DNA of 64,000 nt from an uncultured Collinsella sp. (GTDB lineage Bacteria > Actinomycetota > Coriobacteriia > Coriobacteriales > Coriobacteriaceae), in contig CATYSO010000008.1 of NCBI GenBank assembly GCA_958412345.1, positions 1-64,000 on the forward strand. The letters are read 5' to 3'. The notes beneath the pieces are model-generated. The model was not told the origin of the DNA and did no database searches. It saw only the letters and a program-made list of their open reading frames with translations. Of this stretch, positions 1 to 6,820 are shown piece after piece; position 1 is the first letter of the stretch, and every line of letters begins with the position of its first letter. The translations under genes were made by a program, and so were the position numbers.

Positions 1-175
1 TCGGTCGAGGCGCGAGCGTCAAGAAAACGCGGAGCGTTTTTAGCGAGCGGGCGAGTCCGCCGGCAGGCGGGCGAAGCCGGTGCGGATCCGCGCAGCGGAT
101 GCGCGGAATCCTATACGCCGCACCAATTGAGTTTTAAGCCTCCGGAAACGGGGGCTTTTCTTATATCGCGGTGCG
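1..175 (+). repeat. Partial tRNA-3'-end repeat unit (unit 0) with terminator
   Basis: This is the right part of a unit homologous to those at 414-550 and 605-741. It has the same hairpin core and a copy of the tRNA-Arg 3' end (T-arm half to CCA) ending at 125, followed by a hairpin with a T-rich tail at about 138-163. It differs from the other copies at many positions, but the stems are kept. Its left end lies outside the window, where the layout predicts another tRNA-Arg gene. Bases 176-241 hold nothing I recognise. Confidence 0.7.
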
Positions 176-241
176 TCGAAGATCGCATCAAGTGGTCGAA
201 ATGAGTAAAAATCAAATTCAATAACTTTTTTTGAAAAACGC

Positions 242-270
242 TTGACGATTATTCAGTCGATGTGCATAAT
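242..270 (+). promoter_or_regulatory. Promoter of tRNA-Arg
   Basis: TTGACG (242-247) is followed by a 17-bp spacer and CATAAT (265-270). This is a near-consensus sigma-70 type promoter 12 bp upstream of the tRNA 5' end. Confidence 0.75.
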
Positions 271-282
271 AATCAACAAGTC

Positions 283-359
283 GCGGCGTTACCTCAGCTG
301 GATAGAGGGTCTGACTACGAATCAGAACGTCATAGGTTCGAATCCTATACGCCGCACCA
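283..359 (+). tRNA. tRNA-Arg (anticodon ACG), CCA encoded
   Basis: A full cloverleaf can be drawn. The acceptor GCGGCGT pairs with ACGCCGC, the anticodon stem TCTGA/TCAGA encloses the loop CTACGAA (anticodon ACG), and the T loop is TTCGAAT. The discriminator is A356 and CCA is encoded at 357-359. ACG is the usual arginine anticodon read as inosine for CGN codons. A promoter lies directly upstream and a terminator 10 bp downstream. Confidence 0.95.
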
Positions 360-550
360 TTTGAGATTAAAGCCTCCGGCGACGGGGGCTTTTCTTTTAG
401 GCAAACGCCGCATGGATTCGAACCTCGGTCGAGGCGCGGGCGTAAGGAAAACGCGGAGCGTTTTTAGCCCGCGGGCGAGGACGCCGGCAGGCGGCCGAAG
501 CCGGTGCGGATCCGCGCAAGCGGATACGCGGAATCCTATACGCCGCACCA
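360..550 (+). repeat. 191-bp tRNA-linked unit, Arg copy 1
   Basis: After the tRNA terminator, the segment 414-550 begins with the reverse complement of the tRNA T arm (GGATTCGAACCT). It continues with a GC-rich core of nested hairpins (AAACGC/GCGTTT inside GCGGGC/GCCCGC, then ATCCGC-GCAA-GCGGAT). It ends with an exact copy of the tRNA 3' end GAATCCTATACGCCGCACCA at 531-550. The tRNA 3' end is thus duplicated with a 191-bp period (359 to 550). I see no coding potential. Confidence 0.85.
369..394 (+). terminator. Terminator of tRNA-Arg
   Basis: A GCCTCCG / CGGGGGC hairpin has a GCGA loop, an upstream A-run and a downstream T-run. Identical copies follow at 560-585 and 751-776 as part of the 191-bp units. 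Confidence 0.8.
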
Positions 551-741
551 TTTGAGATTAAAGCCTCCGGCGACGGGGGCTTTTCTTTTAGGCAAACGCC
601 GCATGGATTCGAACCTCGGTCGAGGCGCGGGCGTAAGGAAAACGCGGAGCGTTTTTAGCCCGCGGGCGAGGACGCCGGCAGGCGGCCGAAGCCGGTGCGG
701 ATCCGCGCAAGCGGATACGCGGAATCCTATACGCCGCACCA
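551..741 (+). repeat. 191-bp tRNA-linked unit, Arg copy 2
   Basis: This is a second tandem copy, essentially identical to 360-550. It contains a terminator (560-585), the reverse-complement T-arm motif at 605, the hairpin core, and the tRNA 3' end again at 722-741. A third terminator follows at 751-776. Near-identity of the two copies indicates recent duplication or active homogenisation. Bases 777-903 hold no recognisable feature apart from the leader of the next gene. Confidence 0.85.
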
Positions 742-903
742 TTTGAGATTAAAGCCTCCGGCGACGGGGGCTTTTCTTTTACGCCAGCTTGAGTGCTTTC
801 GTCCAAAGGGACGATTTCCTGTCGACTCGTGTAAGATTCCGAGTAGATGTCGCGACTTATTCGCGACCACTCCTTCTCAAGCGACCGATCAGGGTGATAT
901 TTC

Positions 904-3345
904 GTGGCAGAGCGTCCGACATACAAGCTCAGGTTTCTCGATCCCAAGAAGCGCTTTCCGGCGATGCCCGAGCAGCCTGCGGGACGCTCATATGGCGTGG
1001 TCTGGAAACTCTTTGGCGATGATCAGCATGAATCTTGTTATGTCGTCGAATTCGTTGGCAAAAGCCATGTGTCGCTTTTGGGCTACGTAAGCGTTTCGGG
1101 TGAGGTGTACAAGGTGGACCGCCCCGTTAGCGAGGCTCCGCTGCCCAACGATCCCGACATGGAACTGGTCCTTGACGAGTCGGACTCCGGTATTGGTGAG
1201 ATTATGGTGAGGGGAGCAAACGGCACGATGCGCGTGCGCGCGCGAACCGTCGGCTCTCCCGAAGGTCCCATGCGCGAACAGTCCGATCACGAGACATGGA
1301 ATTCGACCCGCTCCCTTCCTTACGGTGAGTTCATGGCATCGATGTTCCTGCGCTACGTGATATTCGCTGACTCCGAAAATACCATTGCGAGCACGGCGGA
1401 CGCCGACGGACTCGACGAGGGTATGCAAAACGTTGTCGACAAGATCAAGCTCGTAAAGTTGCCCGAGCCGGTCGAGGTGTTTTTGGGCTTTAACACGACA
1501 CCGCTACCTGACGCTATCGAGACGCTGCTCTACCGCGTTGACCATGCCGAGAATCCGAGCGGTATCGAGCGCTATGCCGCCGCCCTTATGAGTGAAATTG
1601 ACTTGCCCCGCTTGCGCACTATCGCCGCTAAGTCCGAGATGAGCCTGGCTCGCATCGATCGCTCAAAGCTTTTCTATCTCAATTTTGACCGCAGCCTGCT
1701 GGACCAGGACGAGATTGACATGCTGCTTGCCATCGAGTGCCGTCTTAACCGTCTCTCCGGCATCCTTGAGCACATCGGGGCCGGATTGGTCCCTGCGGCA
1801 TCCTCGCCGAGCCTTGAGGGCTGCGCGCTCTTTGATGCGTGGCATATCGCCAAGACGACCAACGGTGTTCCCCGACTGCTCGATACGGCCTCGAGCGATA
1901 ACCCGTGGGCAAAACCTGGCACGGTCGCGTGCCAGCCGGGCGGAGAGTGGGACGTGCGCACCCGCTTCGCGCGTATTGTCGAGGCGCTTAACGTGGTCAC
2001 GCGGCTCGACTATACCTATCGGGCAAACGTTGCCGAGGGGATTATGCTCGTTCGGTTTGGGCACTCTGTCGTGGATGCTATGCCTCAACGTGAATACGAC
2101 GCTCAAGATGACGCCTGGCGCGAGCTGGACGAGGACACGCGCGCGATCTGGGCCGCGGAGCACGATGCGCGCGTGGCACTCACGCTTGCGGCAGCGTGTT
2201 TTGCCGCGGGCACCTGCATCACGCGCTGCTATGTGCAGATTGCTGCTCCCGACGGTGAGCAGGGCGAGCGCGTTGTCGCAACGTATTTCTTTGGGCGCGC
2301 GGCCTATCTGGCCGATTGCGTGCCTGTCGCCAAGGATCTTGAGAGCATGGACATGGACGATATGCCGTGCAAGCGTGTACTTGAGGCGTATGAGTCAACC
2401 GCTCCGGAGACGATTGAGCCTGCGGAGGTTCATGCTCGTCCGCGTGATGACCATCGCATGCTGCCGCCGGCGCTGCGCGATCTGCTGCTTGCCGATACGA
2501 CTGACGAGCTGGAGGTCATGGAAGAGGACGACGACCCATACGTGGCCCGTGTTGTTGAATTGCGCGAGCAGGCAAAAGTCGACCGTACAGGTGCTTTTGA
2601 AGGTTTTTCCCGTCTTGTTGAGGAGTTGGAGGCCAAGTGCGCCGTCGCCGAGCTTTTGGCGACAGGTCCGGTTCAAACGCAGTTTTGCGATAACCAGCTG
2701 GTGCGCATGGTGCTACCGGTGTTGGAAGAAGACCGCTCTGTGCGAATCCTTCGTGCGCCCGATGCGCTGTACTTTGCCCAGCATGAGATCTGCAGCTTTT
2801 ACGCCGAGCAAGAGGACTTTGAACGAGCACTGCCCGAGGTGCGCCATCTTTACGATCTGGCGCGCTCGTCCATGCAGTCGCACTTTGCGCTCATCAACGT
2901 GCTTGCGCGTCTGGAGCGCTTTGACGAGATTATCGAGGTGGCGCGCCACGGCCTACGTATTGCCAGCGATCGTTCTGCAATCGGCTACCTGTTCTATCGC
3001 TTGGCGTTTGCCTATTGGAATTGCGATCAGCTCGACCTGGCGCTGGCTTGTTACCGTCTGGTGCCGCGCGGCGAGGAGTCGGGCAGCAGCGCGCTGGAAG
3101 AAATGCAGGGCCTTATGAACGAGATGGGCGTTAGCGAGCCTCCGACGTTCGAGGAGGCGGTCGAGACCATCCGTAAGGCAGGGCTCGAGTTGCCGCCGGT
3201 GCCCGCCGTGACCAATCAGCTGGCAGATGCTGCCGTGCAACTCGTCGATAACGGCTTCTTCTTCCTGGCGCGCGGCTGTATCTTTCAAATGTGGCGCACC
3301 ATGGGCAACGACGAGCTCGGCTCCCTTAACCGCTCGCTGGGGTAG
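904..3345 (+). CDS. Large hypothetical protein with TPR-like C-terminal region
   Basis: I do not recognise this 813-residue protein. It starts at a GTG with only a weak ribosome site (AGGGTGA) upstream. There is no signal peptide or membrane segment. The N-terminal 150 residues look like a compact soluble domain. The middle is rich in charged residues, with an acidic stretch near 540 (MEEDDDPY). The C-terminal part from about residue 600 is built of helical repeats of TPR character (for example QHEICSFYAEQEDFERALPE and YLFYRLAFAYWNCDQLDLAL). TPR arrays usually act in protein-protein contacts, so a scaffold or regulator is possible. It is transcribed alone. The next gene starts 160 bp downstream. 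Composition matches its neighbours, so there is no sign of recent transfer. Confidence 0.75.
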   Translation: MAERPTYKLRFLDPKKRFPAMPEQPAGRSYGVVWKLFGDDQHESCYVVEFVGKSHVSLLGYVSVSGEVYKVDRPVSEAPLPNDPDMELVLDESDSGIGEIMVRGANGTMRVRARTVGSPEGPMREQSDHETWNSTRSLPYGEFMASMFLRYVIFADSENTIASTADADGLDEGMQNVVDKIKLVKLPEPVEVFLGFNTTPLPDAIETLLYRVDHAENPSGIERYAAALMSEIDLPRLRTIAAKSEMSLARIDRSKLFYLNFDRSLLDQDEIDMLLAIECRLNRLSGILEHIGAGLVPAASSPSLEGCALFDAWHIAKTTNGVPRLLDTASSDNPWAKPGTVACQPGGEWDVRTRFARIVEALNVVTRLDYTYRANVAEGIMLVRFGHSVVDAMPQREYDAQDDAWRELDEDTRAIWAAEHDARVALTLAAACFAAGTCITRCYVQIAAPDGEQGERVVATYFFGRAAYLADCVPVAKDLESMDMDDMPCKRVLEAYESTAPETIEPAEVHARPRDDHRMLPPALRDLLLADTTDELEVMEEDDDPYVARVVELREQAKVDRTGAFEGFSRLVEELEAKCAVAELLATGPVQTQFCDNQLVRMVLPVLEEDRSVRILRAPDALYFAQHEICSFYAEQEDFERALPEVRHLYDLARSSMQSHFALINVLARLERFDEIIEVARHGLRIASDRSAIGYLFYRLAFAYWNCDQLDLALACYRLVPRGEESGSSALEEMQGLMNEMGVSEPPTFEEAVETIRKAGLELPPVPAVTNQLADAAVQLVDNGFFFLARGCIFQMWRTMGNDELGSLNRSLG

Positions 3346-3434
3346 GGGCGGCATAGAGGGGCTGCGCCGTGCTATTTGTATCGGCGCGGGCGAGAGGACC
3401 CGACAGGGTCGGTAAGGCATAAAGCCACCGAGCC

Positions 3435-3488
3435 TGCTAAAACTGTTAAACTCTGCTAAAGTTGCTAAACTTTGTTAAAGTTGTTAAA
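3435..3488 (+). promoter_or_regulatory. Six phased TG(C/T)TAAA heptamers (iteron-like array)
   Basis: Heptamers start at 3435, 3444, 3454, 3463, 3473 and 3482, with spacing alternating 9 and 10 bp. They read TGCTAAA, TGTTAAA, TGCTAAA, TGCTAAA, TGTTAAA, TGTTAAA. The AT-rich array ends 8 bp before the AGAGGAGGG ribosome site of the AAA+ ATPase gene. It looks like a multi-site operator for a cooperative DNA-binding protein, possibly the ATPase itself. Confidence 0.6.
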
Positions 3489-3507
3489 ACTAGCAGAGGA
3501 GGGCCGA

Positions 3508-4590
3508 ATGTCTAAAGCTATTAATCCTTTTAAGCCAACGGCGGGAATGAATCCGCCTGAGCTTATCGGACGCGATGCTGTTTTGGATGACTTTGCCGAG
3601 GCTCTGGAGAACGGTCCCGGCGCCCCCGATCGGCTCATGCGTATCTCTGGTGTTCGTGGCACGGGTAAAACGGTGCTCCTTAACGCATTGGGTGATCTTG
3701 CGCGCAAAAAAGGATTCGAAGTCGTTGACGTCGCCTCAAATACCGGTTTTTGCAATAGAATTCTCGAGGCTCTGCAGCGAAATGTTCGTCTTGAATCAAT
3801 GTCGATTTCTCCGTCGATTCTAGGAGTCAGCCTTGGCTCCGTGGAGGTGTCGAAGTCGGCGTCCCATCTGGGCGAGGCGATGTACGAAGCCGCGAAGCGC
3901 GGCGGCTTGCTCATTACGCTCGATGAGATTCAGGACGCCTCAACTGAGGAAATGCGAGAGCTGGGCAATGAAATGCAGCTCTTGATTCGCCAAGGGGCGA
4001 ATGTCGCCTTTGCATTCGCTGGTTTGCCAACGTCGGTGGATGGCGTGGTGGTGGATGATACGTTGACGTTCCTTCAGAGGGCGAAGCATATTGAACTTAC
4101 GCGGCTTTCAGATTTTGAAGTCGGCGGATCGTTTGAGGATACGATGAGGCGTGCGGGCAAGGAACTCGACGAAGGCGTTGCTGAGCTTTTAACAAAGGCT
4201 TCGGCGGGCTATCCCTTTATGGTCCAGCTGGTCGGATATTACGCTTGGCAGGTTGCTGCGCGCAGCGGGGCAGAGAGCGTGGACGAAGAGGCAGCTCGCA
4301 AGGGTATCCAGGCGGCTCTTGATAGTTTTAATGCTATGGTGATTGCCCCTGCGTTGCGCAGGGTGTCGGAGCGGCAGTTTCAGTATCTCGCGGCGATGGC
4401 GCAATGTGAGGGCGATGAGATTGCGAACGGCGATATCGCCAAAAAGATGGGCTTGCCGGCGAACAAAGTCGGGTCGTATCGCAAGCGCCTGATCGATGCG
4501 GGACTGATTGAACCTGCAGGCTACGGCTGTGTTTCGTTCGCAATTCCGTACATGCGCGATTATCTGTTGGAAACCGTTCGAAAGGGCTAA
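3508..4590 (+). CDS. AAA+ ATPase (AAA_22/Orc-like) with C-terminal winged helix
   Basis: This is a 360-residue cytoplasmic P-loop ATPase. The Walker A motif GVRGTGKT is at residues 48-55 and Walker B LLITLDE at about 134-140. An arginine-rich lid follows, then a C-terminal winged-helix-like region (residues about 280-355) that probably binds DNA. ATG 3508 is chosen over the TTG at 3472 because GAGGAGGG lies 6 bp upstream. Proteins of this layout occur as stand-alone ATPases in gut Actinomycetota and Firmicutes. Their role is not established, and regulation or defence are both possible. The phased heptamer array immediately upstream suggests self-binding. It is a single-gene unit, followed by two hairpin elements. 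Confidence 0.85.
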   Translation: MSKAINPFKPTAGMNPPELIGRDAVLDDFAEALENGPGAPDRLMRISGVRGTGKTVLLNALGDLARKKGFEVVDVASNTGFCNRILEALQRNVRLESMSISPSILGVSLGSVEVSKSASHLGEAMYEAAKRGGLLITLDEIQDASTEEMRELGNEMQLLIRQGANVAFAFAGLPTSVDGVVVDDTLTFLQRAKHIELTRLSDFEVGGSFEDTMRRAGKELDEGVAELLTKASAGYPFMVQLVGYYAWQVAARSGAESVDEEAARKGIQAALDSFNAMVIAPALRRVSERQFQYLAAMAQCEGDEIANGDIAKKMGLPANKVGSYRKRLIDAGLIEPAGYGCVSFAIPYMRDYLLETVRKG

Positions 4591-4639
4591 TAAAGACTGG
4601 GAGCATCGGTGCCGCCGCTGGGGCAGCCCTCGTATCTTT

Positions 4640-4696
4640 GTCTCGATTTGTAACATCTGGAGGAGATTACGGCCTGTAGATGTTACAGATTGAGAC
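4640..4696. repeat. Hairpin element J (TCTCGATTTGTAACA family), copy 1
   Basis: The arms at 4640-4658 and 4678-4696 are near-perfect inverted repeats (TCTCGATTTGTAACA against TGTTACAGATTGAGA) with a 19-bp loop. Copy 2 lies 24 bp further on. There is no T-run and no gene. Confidence 0.7.
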
Positions 4697-4719
4697 GTTA
4701 TGTTTCGAGGGCCTGGTTT

Positions 4720-4775
4720 GTCTCGATCTGTAACATTTACGGGCCGATTTGGTCGATAACTGTTACAGATTGAGA
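4720..4775. repeat. Hairpin element K (same family as J), copy 2
   Basis: The arms TCTCGATCTGTAACA (from 4721) and TGTTACAGATTGAGA (4761-4775) match those of element J almost exactly, but the loop differs. The two copies are in direct orientation between the AAA+ ATPase gene and the tRNA-Ser promoter. Confidence 0.7.
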
Positions 4776-4826
4776 TGCTTGGCTGAGGCGTTTGCTGACA
4801 AAATGGAATCGCCTCGAAATTCCCTC

Positions 4827-4855
4827 TTGCCCATCCTCGACTGTTTGGTTACTAT
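4827..4855 (+). promoter_or_regulatory. Promoter of tRNA-Ser
   Basis: TTGCCC (4827-4832), a 17-bp spacer and TACTAT (4850-4855) lie 14 bp before the tRNA 5' end. Confidence 0.55.
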
Positions 4856-4869
4856 AAAACGGCTGTTAC

Positions 4870-4960
4870 GGAGAGCTGACCGAGAGGCCGAAGGTGCTCG
4901 CCTGCTAAGCGAGTATGCCCCAAAAGGGCATCTGGGGTTCGAATCCCCAGCTCTCCGCCA
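4870..4960 (+). tRNA. tRNA-Ser (anticodon GCT), CCA encoded
   Basis: A 91-base class II tRNA has the acceptor GGAGAGC/GCTCTCC, anticodon stem CTCGC/GCGAG with loop CTGCTAA (anticodon GCT), and a long variable arm with a TGCCC/GGGCA hairpin. The T arm is CTGGGGTTCGAATCCCCAG, the discriminator G, and CCA is encoded. It reads AGC/AGU codons. It is followed by the same type of 191-bp unit seen after tRNA-Arg. Confidence 0.96.
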
Positions 4961-5151
4961 GTTTAAATTTAAAGAAGGGTTCCATTTGGGGCCCTTTTTT
5001 AGTTTCAAGAGCGTTAGCTGGGGATTCGAACCCGAGAGGGCACGGGCGTTAAGCAAACGCGAAAGCGTTTGTAGCCCGTGGGCGAAAAGCCGCCAGGCTT
5101 TGAAGCCGGAGGGCATGCGCAGCATGCCCGGACATCCCCAGCTCTCCGCCA
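4961..5151 (+). repeat. 191-bp tRNA-linked unit, Ser copy
   Basis: The first part is a terminator (about 4971-5000). From 5018 the unit opens with CTGGGGATTCGAACCC, the exact reverse complement of the tRNA-Ser T arm at 4935-4950. The core has the same plan as the Arg units: ACGGGC/GCCCGT enclosing CAAACGC-GAAA-GCGTTTG, then a GGGC...GCCGCCAGGC...GAAGCCGG segment, then GGGCATGC-GCA-GCATGCCC. It closes with a copy of the tRNA-Ser 3' end (ATCCCCAGCTCTCCGCCA, 5134-5151). The period is 191 bp, exactly as at the Arg locus. Confidence 0.85.
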
Positions 5152-5160
5152 GTATGACTT

Positions 5161-5191
5161 GAAAGAAGGGTCCCATTTGGGGCCCTTCTTT
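5161..5191 (+). terminator. Duplicated terminator after the Ser unit
   Basis: The hairpin AAGAAGGGTCCC / GGGGCCCTTCTT nearly repeats the terminator at 4971-5000 (AAGAAGGGTTCC / GGGGCCCTTTTTT). This shows that the terminator is part of the duplicated unit. Confidence 0.7.
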
Positions 5192-5207
5192 GTGCGGAGA
5201 AAGGAGG

Positions 5208-5223
5208 CTGGGGATTCGAACCC
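5208..5223 (+). repeat. Isolated left-end motif of a second, truncated Ser unit
   Basis: CTGGGGATTCGAACCC, identical to the left end of the unit at 5018, occurs alone here and runs into the dacA terminator. This suggests a third unit that lost its core. Confidence 0.6.
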
Positions 5224-5225
5224 TC

Positions 5226-5254
5226 AAAAAAAGAGGCATCCTTTCGGACGCCTC
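5226..5254 (-). terminator. Terminator of the D,D-carboxypeptidase gene
   Basis: The hairpin GAGGCATCC-TTTC-GGACGCCTC is followed, on the minus strand, by a run of seven T. It lies 29 bp beyond the stop codon at 5283. Confidence 0.8.
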
Positions 5255-5282
5255 CTTTCAGTGGGCTTATTATTCTTGCGCC

Positions 5283-6623
5283 CTACACCTCAGGAGCCTT
5301 GGCGACGGTCTCGCTTTCTGCCGTGAGCGGGCGGTTGTCGATGCGACGGCCCAAGCGATCGAGCTTCACGAGCAGCCATTCAATGGGATTCGGCCCTGCG
5401 CCTTCCTCGTCGGCAACCAGGTCCATGACGGCGATCTTGGTGCCGTCCTGCTTGAGCGTGACGCTACCCACCTTGTCGCCCACATGCACCGTGCCCGAAA
5501 GATCGTCGTAGCTAACCTTTTCGGTCACCTCGCCGGCAAGGGAAAACACGGTCGCTTGCGCCGTGGGATCGGCGAGTGTGGCGTCGATCGTCTTATCCGT
5601 CCAGTCGGTTTGACCAATGCGCGCCATAAGCGGGTTGCCGTTGGCGGTCTTTTCCTGTGTGTTGGCGATTGCGACCGTCACCTTGTGGCCGTAGTACCAG
5701 TTGGCAAGGCTGGCGGTATCGGTAAAGCGCTGGTCGGTGGTGGTGGAGTTCAAAATAACAGTGTAGATCTCGTCGCCGTCGCGGTTGTAGGCGCTCGTAA
5801 AGCAGTAGCCCGCGTCGTCGGTGGTGCCGGTCTTGCCGCCAATGTTTCCGTCCTGACCGAGCAAAACGTTGTGCGTGTCCATGGAATGCGAATGGTCGGT
5901 GCCGTCGGCGCCCGTGACCTCGATCCAGGAATCCTCGCTCGCTACGACCTCGCGGATCGTGTCGTTTTTCATGGCCTCCTGCATCATCAGCGCTACGTCG
6001 TGTGCGGTTGAGTGCATATCGCCAGCCCACTCATCAAAGTCCAGACCATGCGGGTTTTCAAAAAGCGTACCGGTGCAGCCGAGCTTCTTAGCGCGCTCGT
6101 TCATGGCCTTCACAAAGGTTGCCTCGGCGTCTTTGGTCTTAGGGTCGATCTTCTTGCCCACATATTCGGCGAGCACGACGGCGGCGTCGTTGCCCGAGGG
6201 AATCATCAGGCCGCGCAGTGCCTGCTCCACGGTAAGCTCGTCGCCTTCGAGCAAGCCGGCGGTCGAATTACCCACGGTGGCTGCGGCGTTGCTCACCGTG
6301 ACCTTCTCGTCCATCTTGCAATTCTCGACGGTTAGGATTGCGGTCATGACCTTGGTGATCGAGGCGATTTTGACCTGCTCATCGGCGCCGCGCCCGTAGT
6401 AGACGGTGCCGTCTTTGCCCATGACGAGCGCATTGGTCGCATCGATATCGGGCAGATTTTCGGCCGTGATGCCGCGCGCATCGGCGGTTTTGCCGCAAAC
6501 ATTGTCGGTCGTGAGTACTTGGGCGCCGGCGACGGTGGGCACGCCAGCGGCAAGGGCGATAGCGCAGACAAAGCCGGCGGCAAGCTGGGCTGAGCGCTTT
6601 GCAAAAGAGGTGAGGGACTTCAC
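5283..6623 (-). CDS. dacA: D-alanyl-D-alanine carboxypeptidase (PBP5-like, peptidase S11)
   Basis: The enzyme removes the terminal D-Ala from peptidoglycan stem pentapeptides outside the membrane. The three active-site motifs are present: SITK (nucleophile Ser), SGN and KTGTT. They are followed by a C-terminal beta-rich domain typical of PBP5. I place the start at GTG 6623, giving 446 residues that open with a Lys/Arg-containing n-region and a hydrophobic signal core (AAGFVCAIALAAGVPTVAGA). The longer reading from 6734 would put about 37 residues before the signal peptide. The gene is divergent from a VanRS-like two-component system 200 bp away, so control by that pair is plausible. No lipobox or clear C-terminal amphipathic anchor was identified. 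Function is firm; exact start less so. Confidence 0.9.
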   Translation of the reverse strand: MKSLTSFAKRSAQLAAGFVCAIALAAGVPTVAGAQVLTTDNVCGKTADARGITAENLPDIDATNALVMGKDGTVYYGRGADEQVKIASITKVMTAILTVENCKMDEKVTVSNAAATVGNSTAGLLEGDELTVEQALRGLMIPSGNDAAVVLAEYVGKKIDPKTKDAEATFVKAMNERAKKLGCTGTLFENPHGLDFDEWAGDMHSTAHDVALMMQEAMKNDTIREVVASEDSWIEVTGADGTDHSHSMDTHNVLLGQDGNIGGKTGTTDDAGYCFTSAYNRDGDEIYTVILNSTTTDQRFTDTASLANWYYGHKVTVAIANTQEKTANGNPLMARIGQTDWTDKTIDATLADPTAQATVFSLAGEVTEKVSYDDLSGTVHVGDKVGSVTLKQDGTKIAVMDLVADEEGAGPNPIEWLLVKLDRLGRRIDNRPLTAESETVAKAPEV

Positions 6624-6820
6624 AGATTTCGCTTTCGACGGGATGGTCTCTTCTGGAACTATAGTATATCGTTTACCGGTGTCGGCGATCATCGCGTGCG
6701 TGCGTGGCCCACATCCGCGCCCGAACGGGCACAAGGGTGCTTAAGGCCGACTTAATCACCCACGCTTGTTGTGTGTGGCATGCGCCCCCTCGGGCATAAT
6801 GGAGCGCGAGAGGAGCACGC

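Noticed and set aside
504..746. Small proteins of 80-131 residues in the tRNA-linked units
   Set aside because: Frames run across tRNA ends, hairpins and terminators and repeat simply because the DNA repeats. No ribosome sites.
360..776. CRISPR-like array
   Set aside because: The repeat unit is 191 bp, contains a tRNA 3' end and terminators, and has no short repeats with unique spacers or cas genes.
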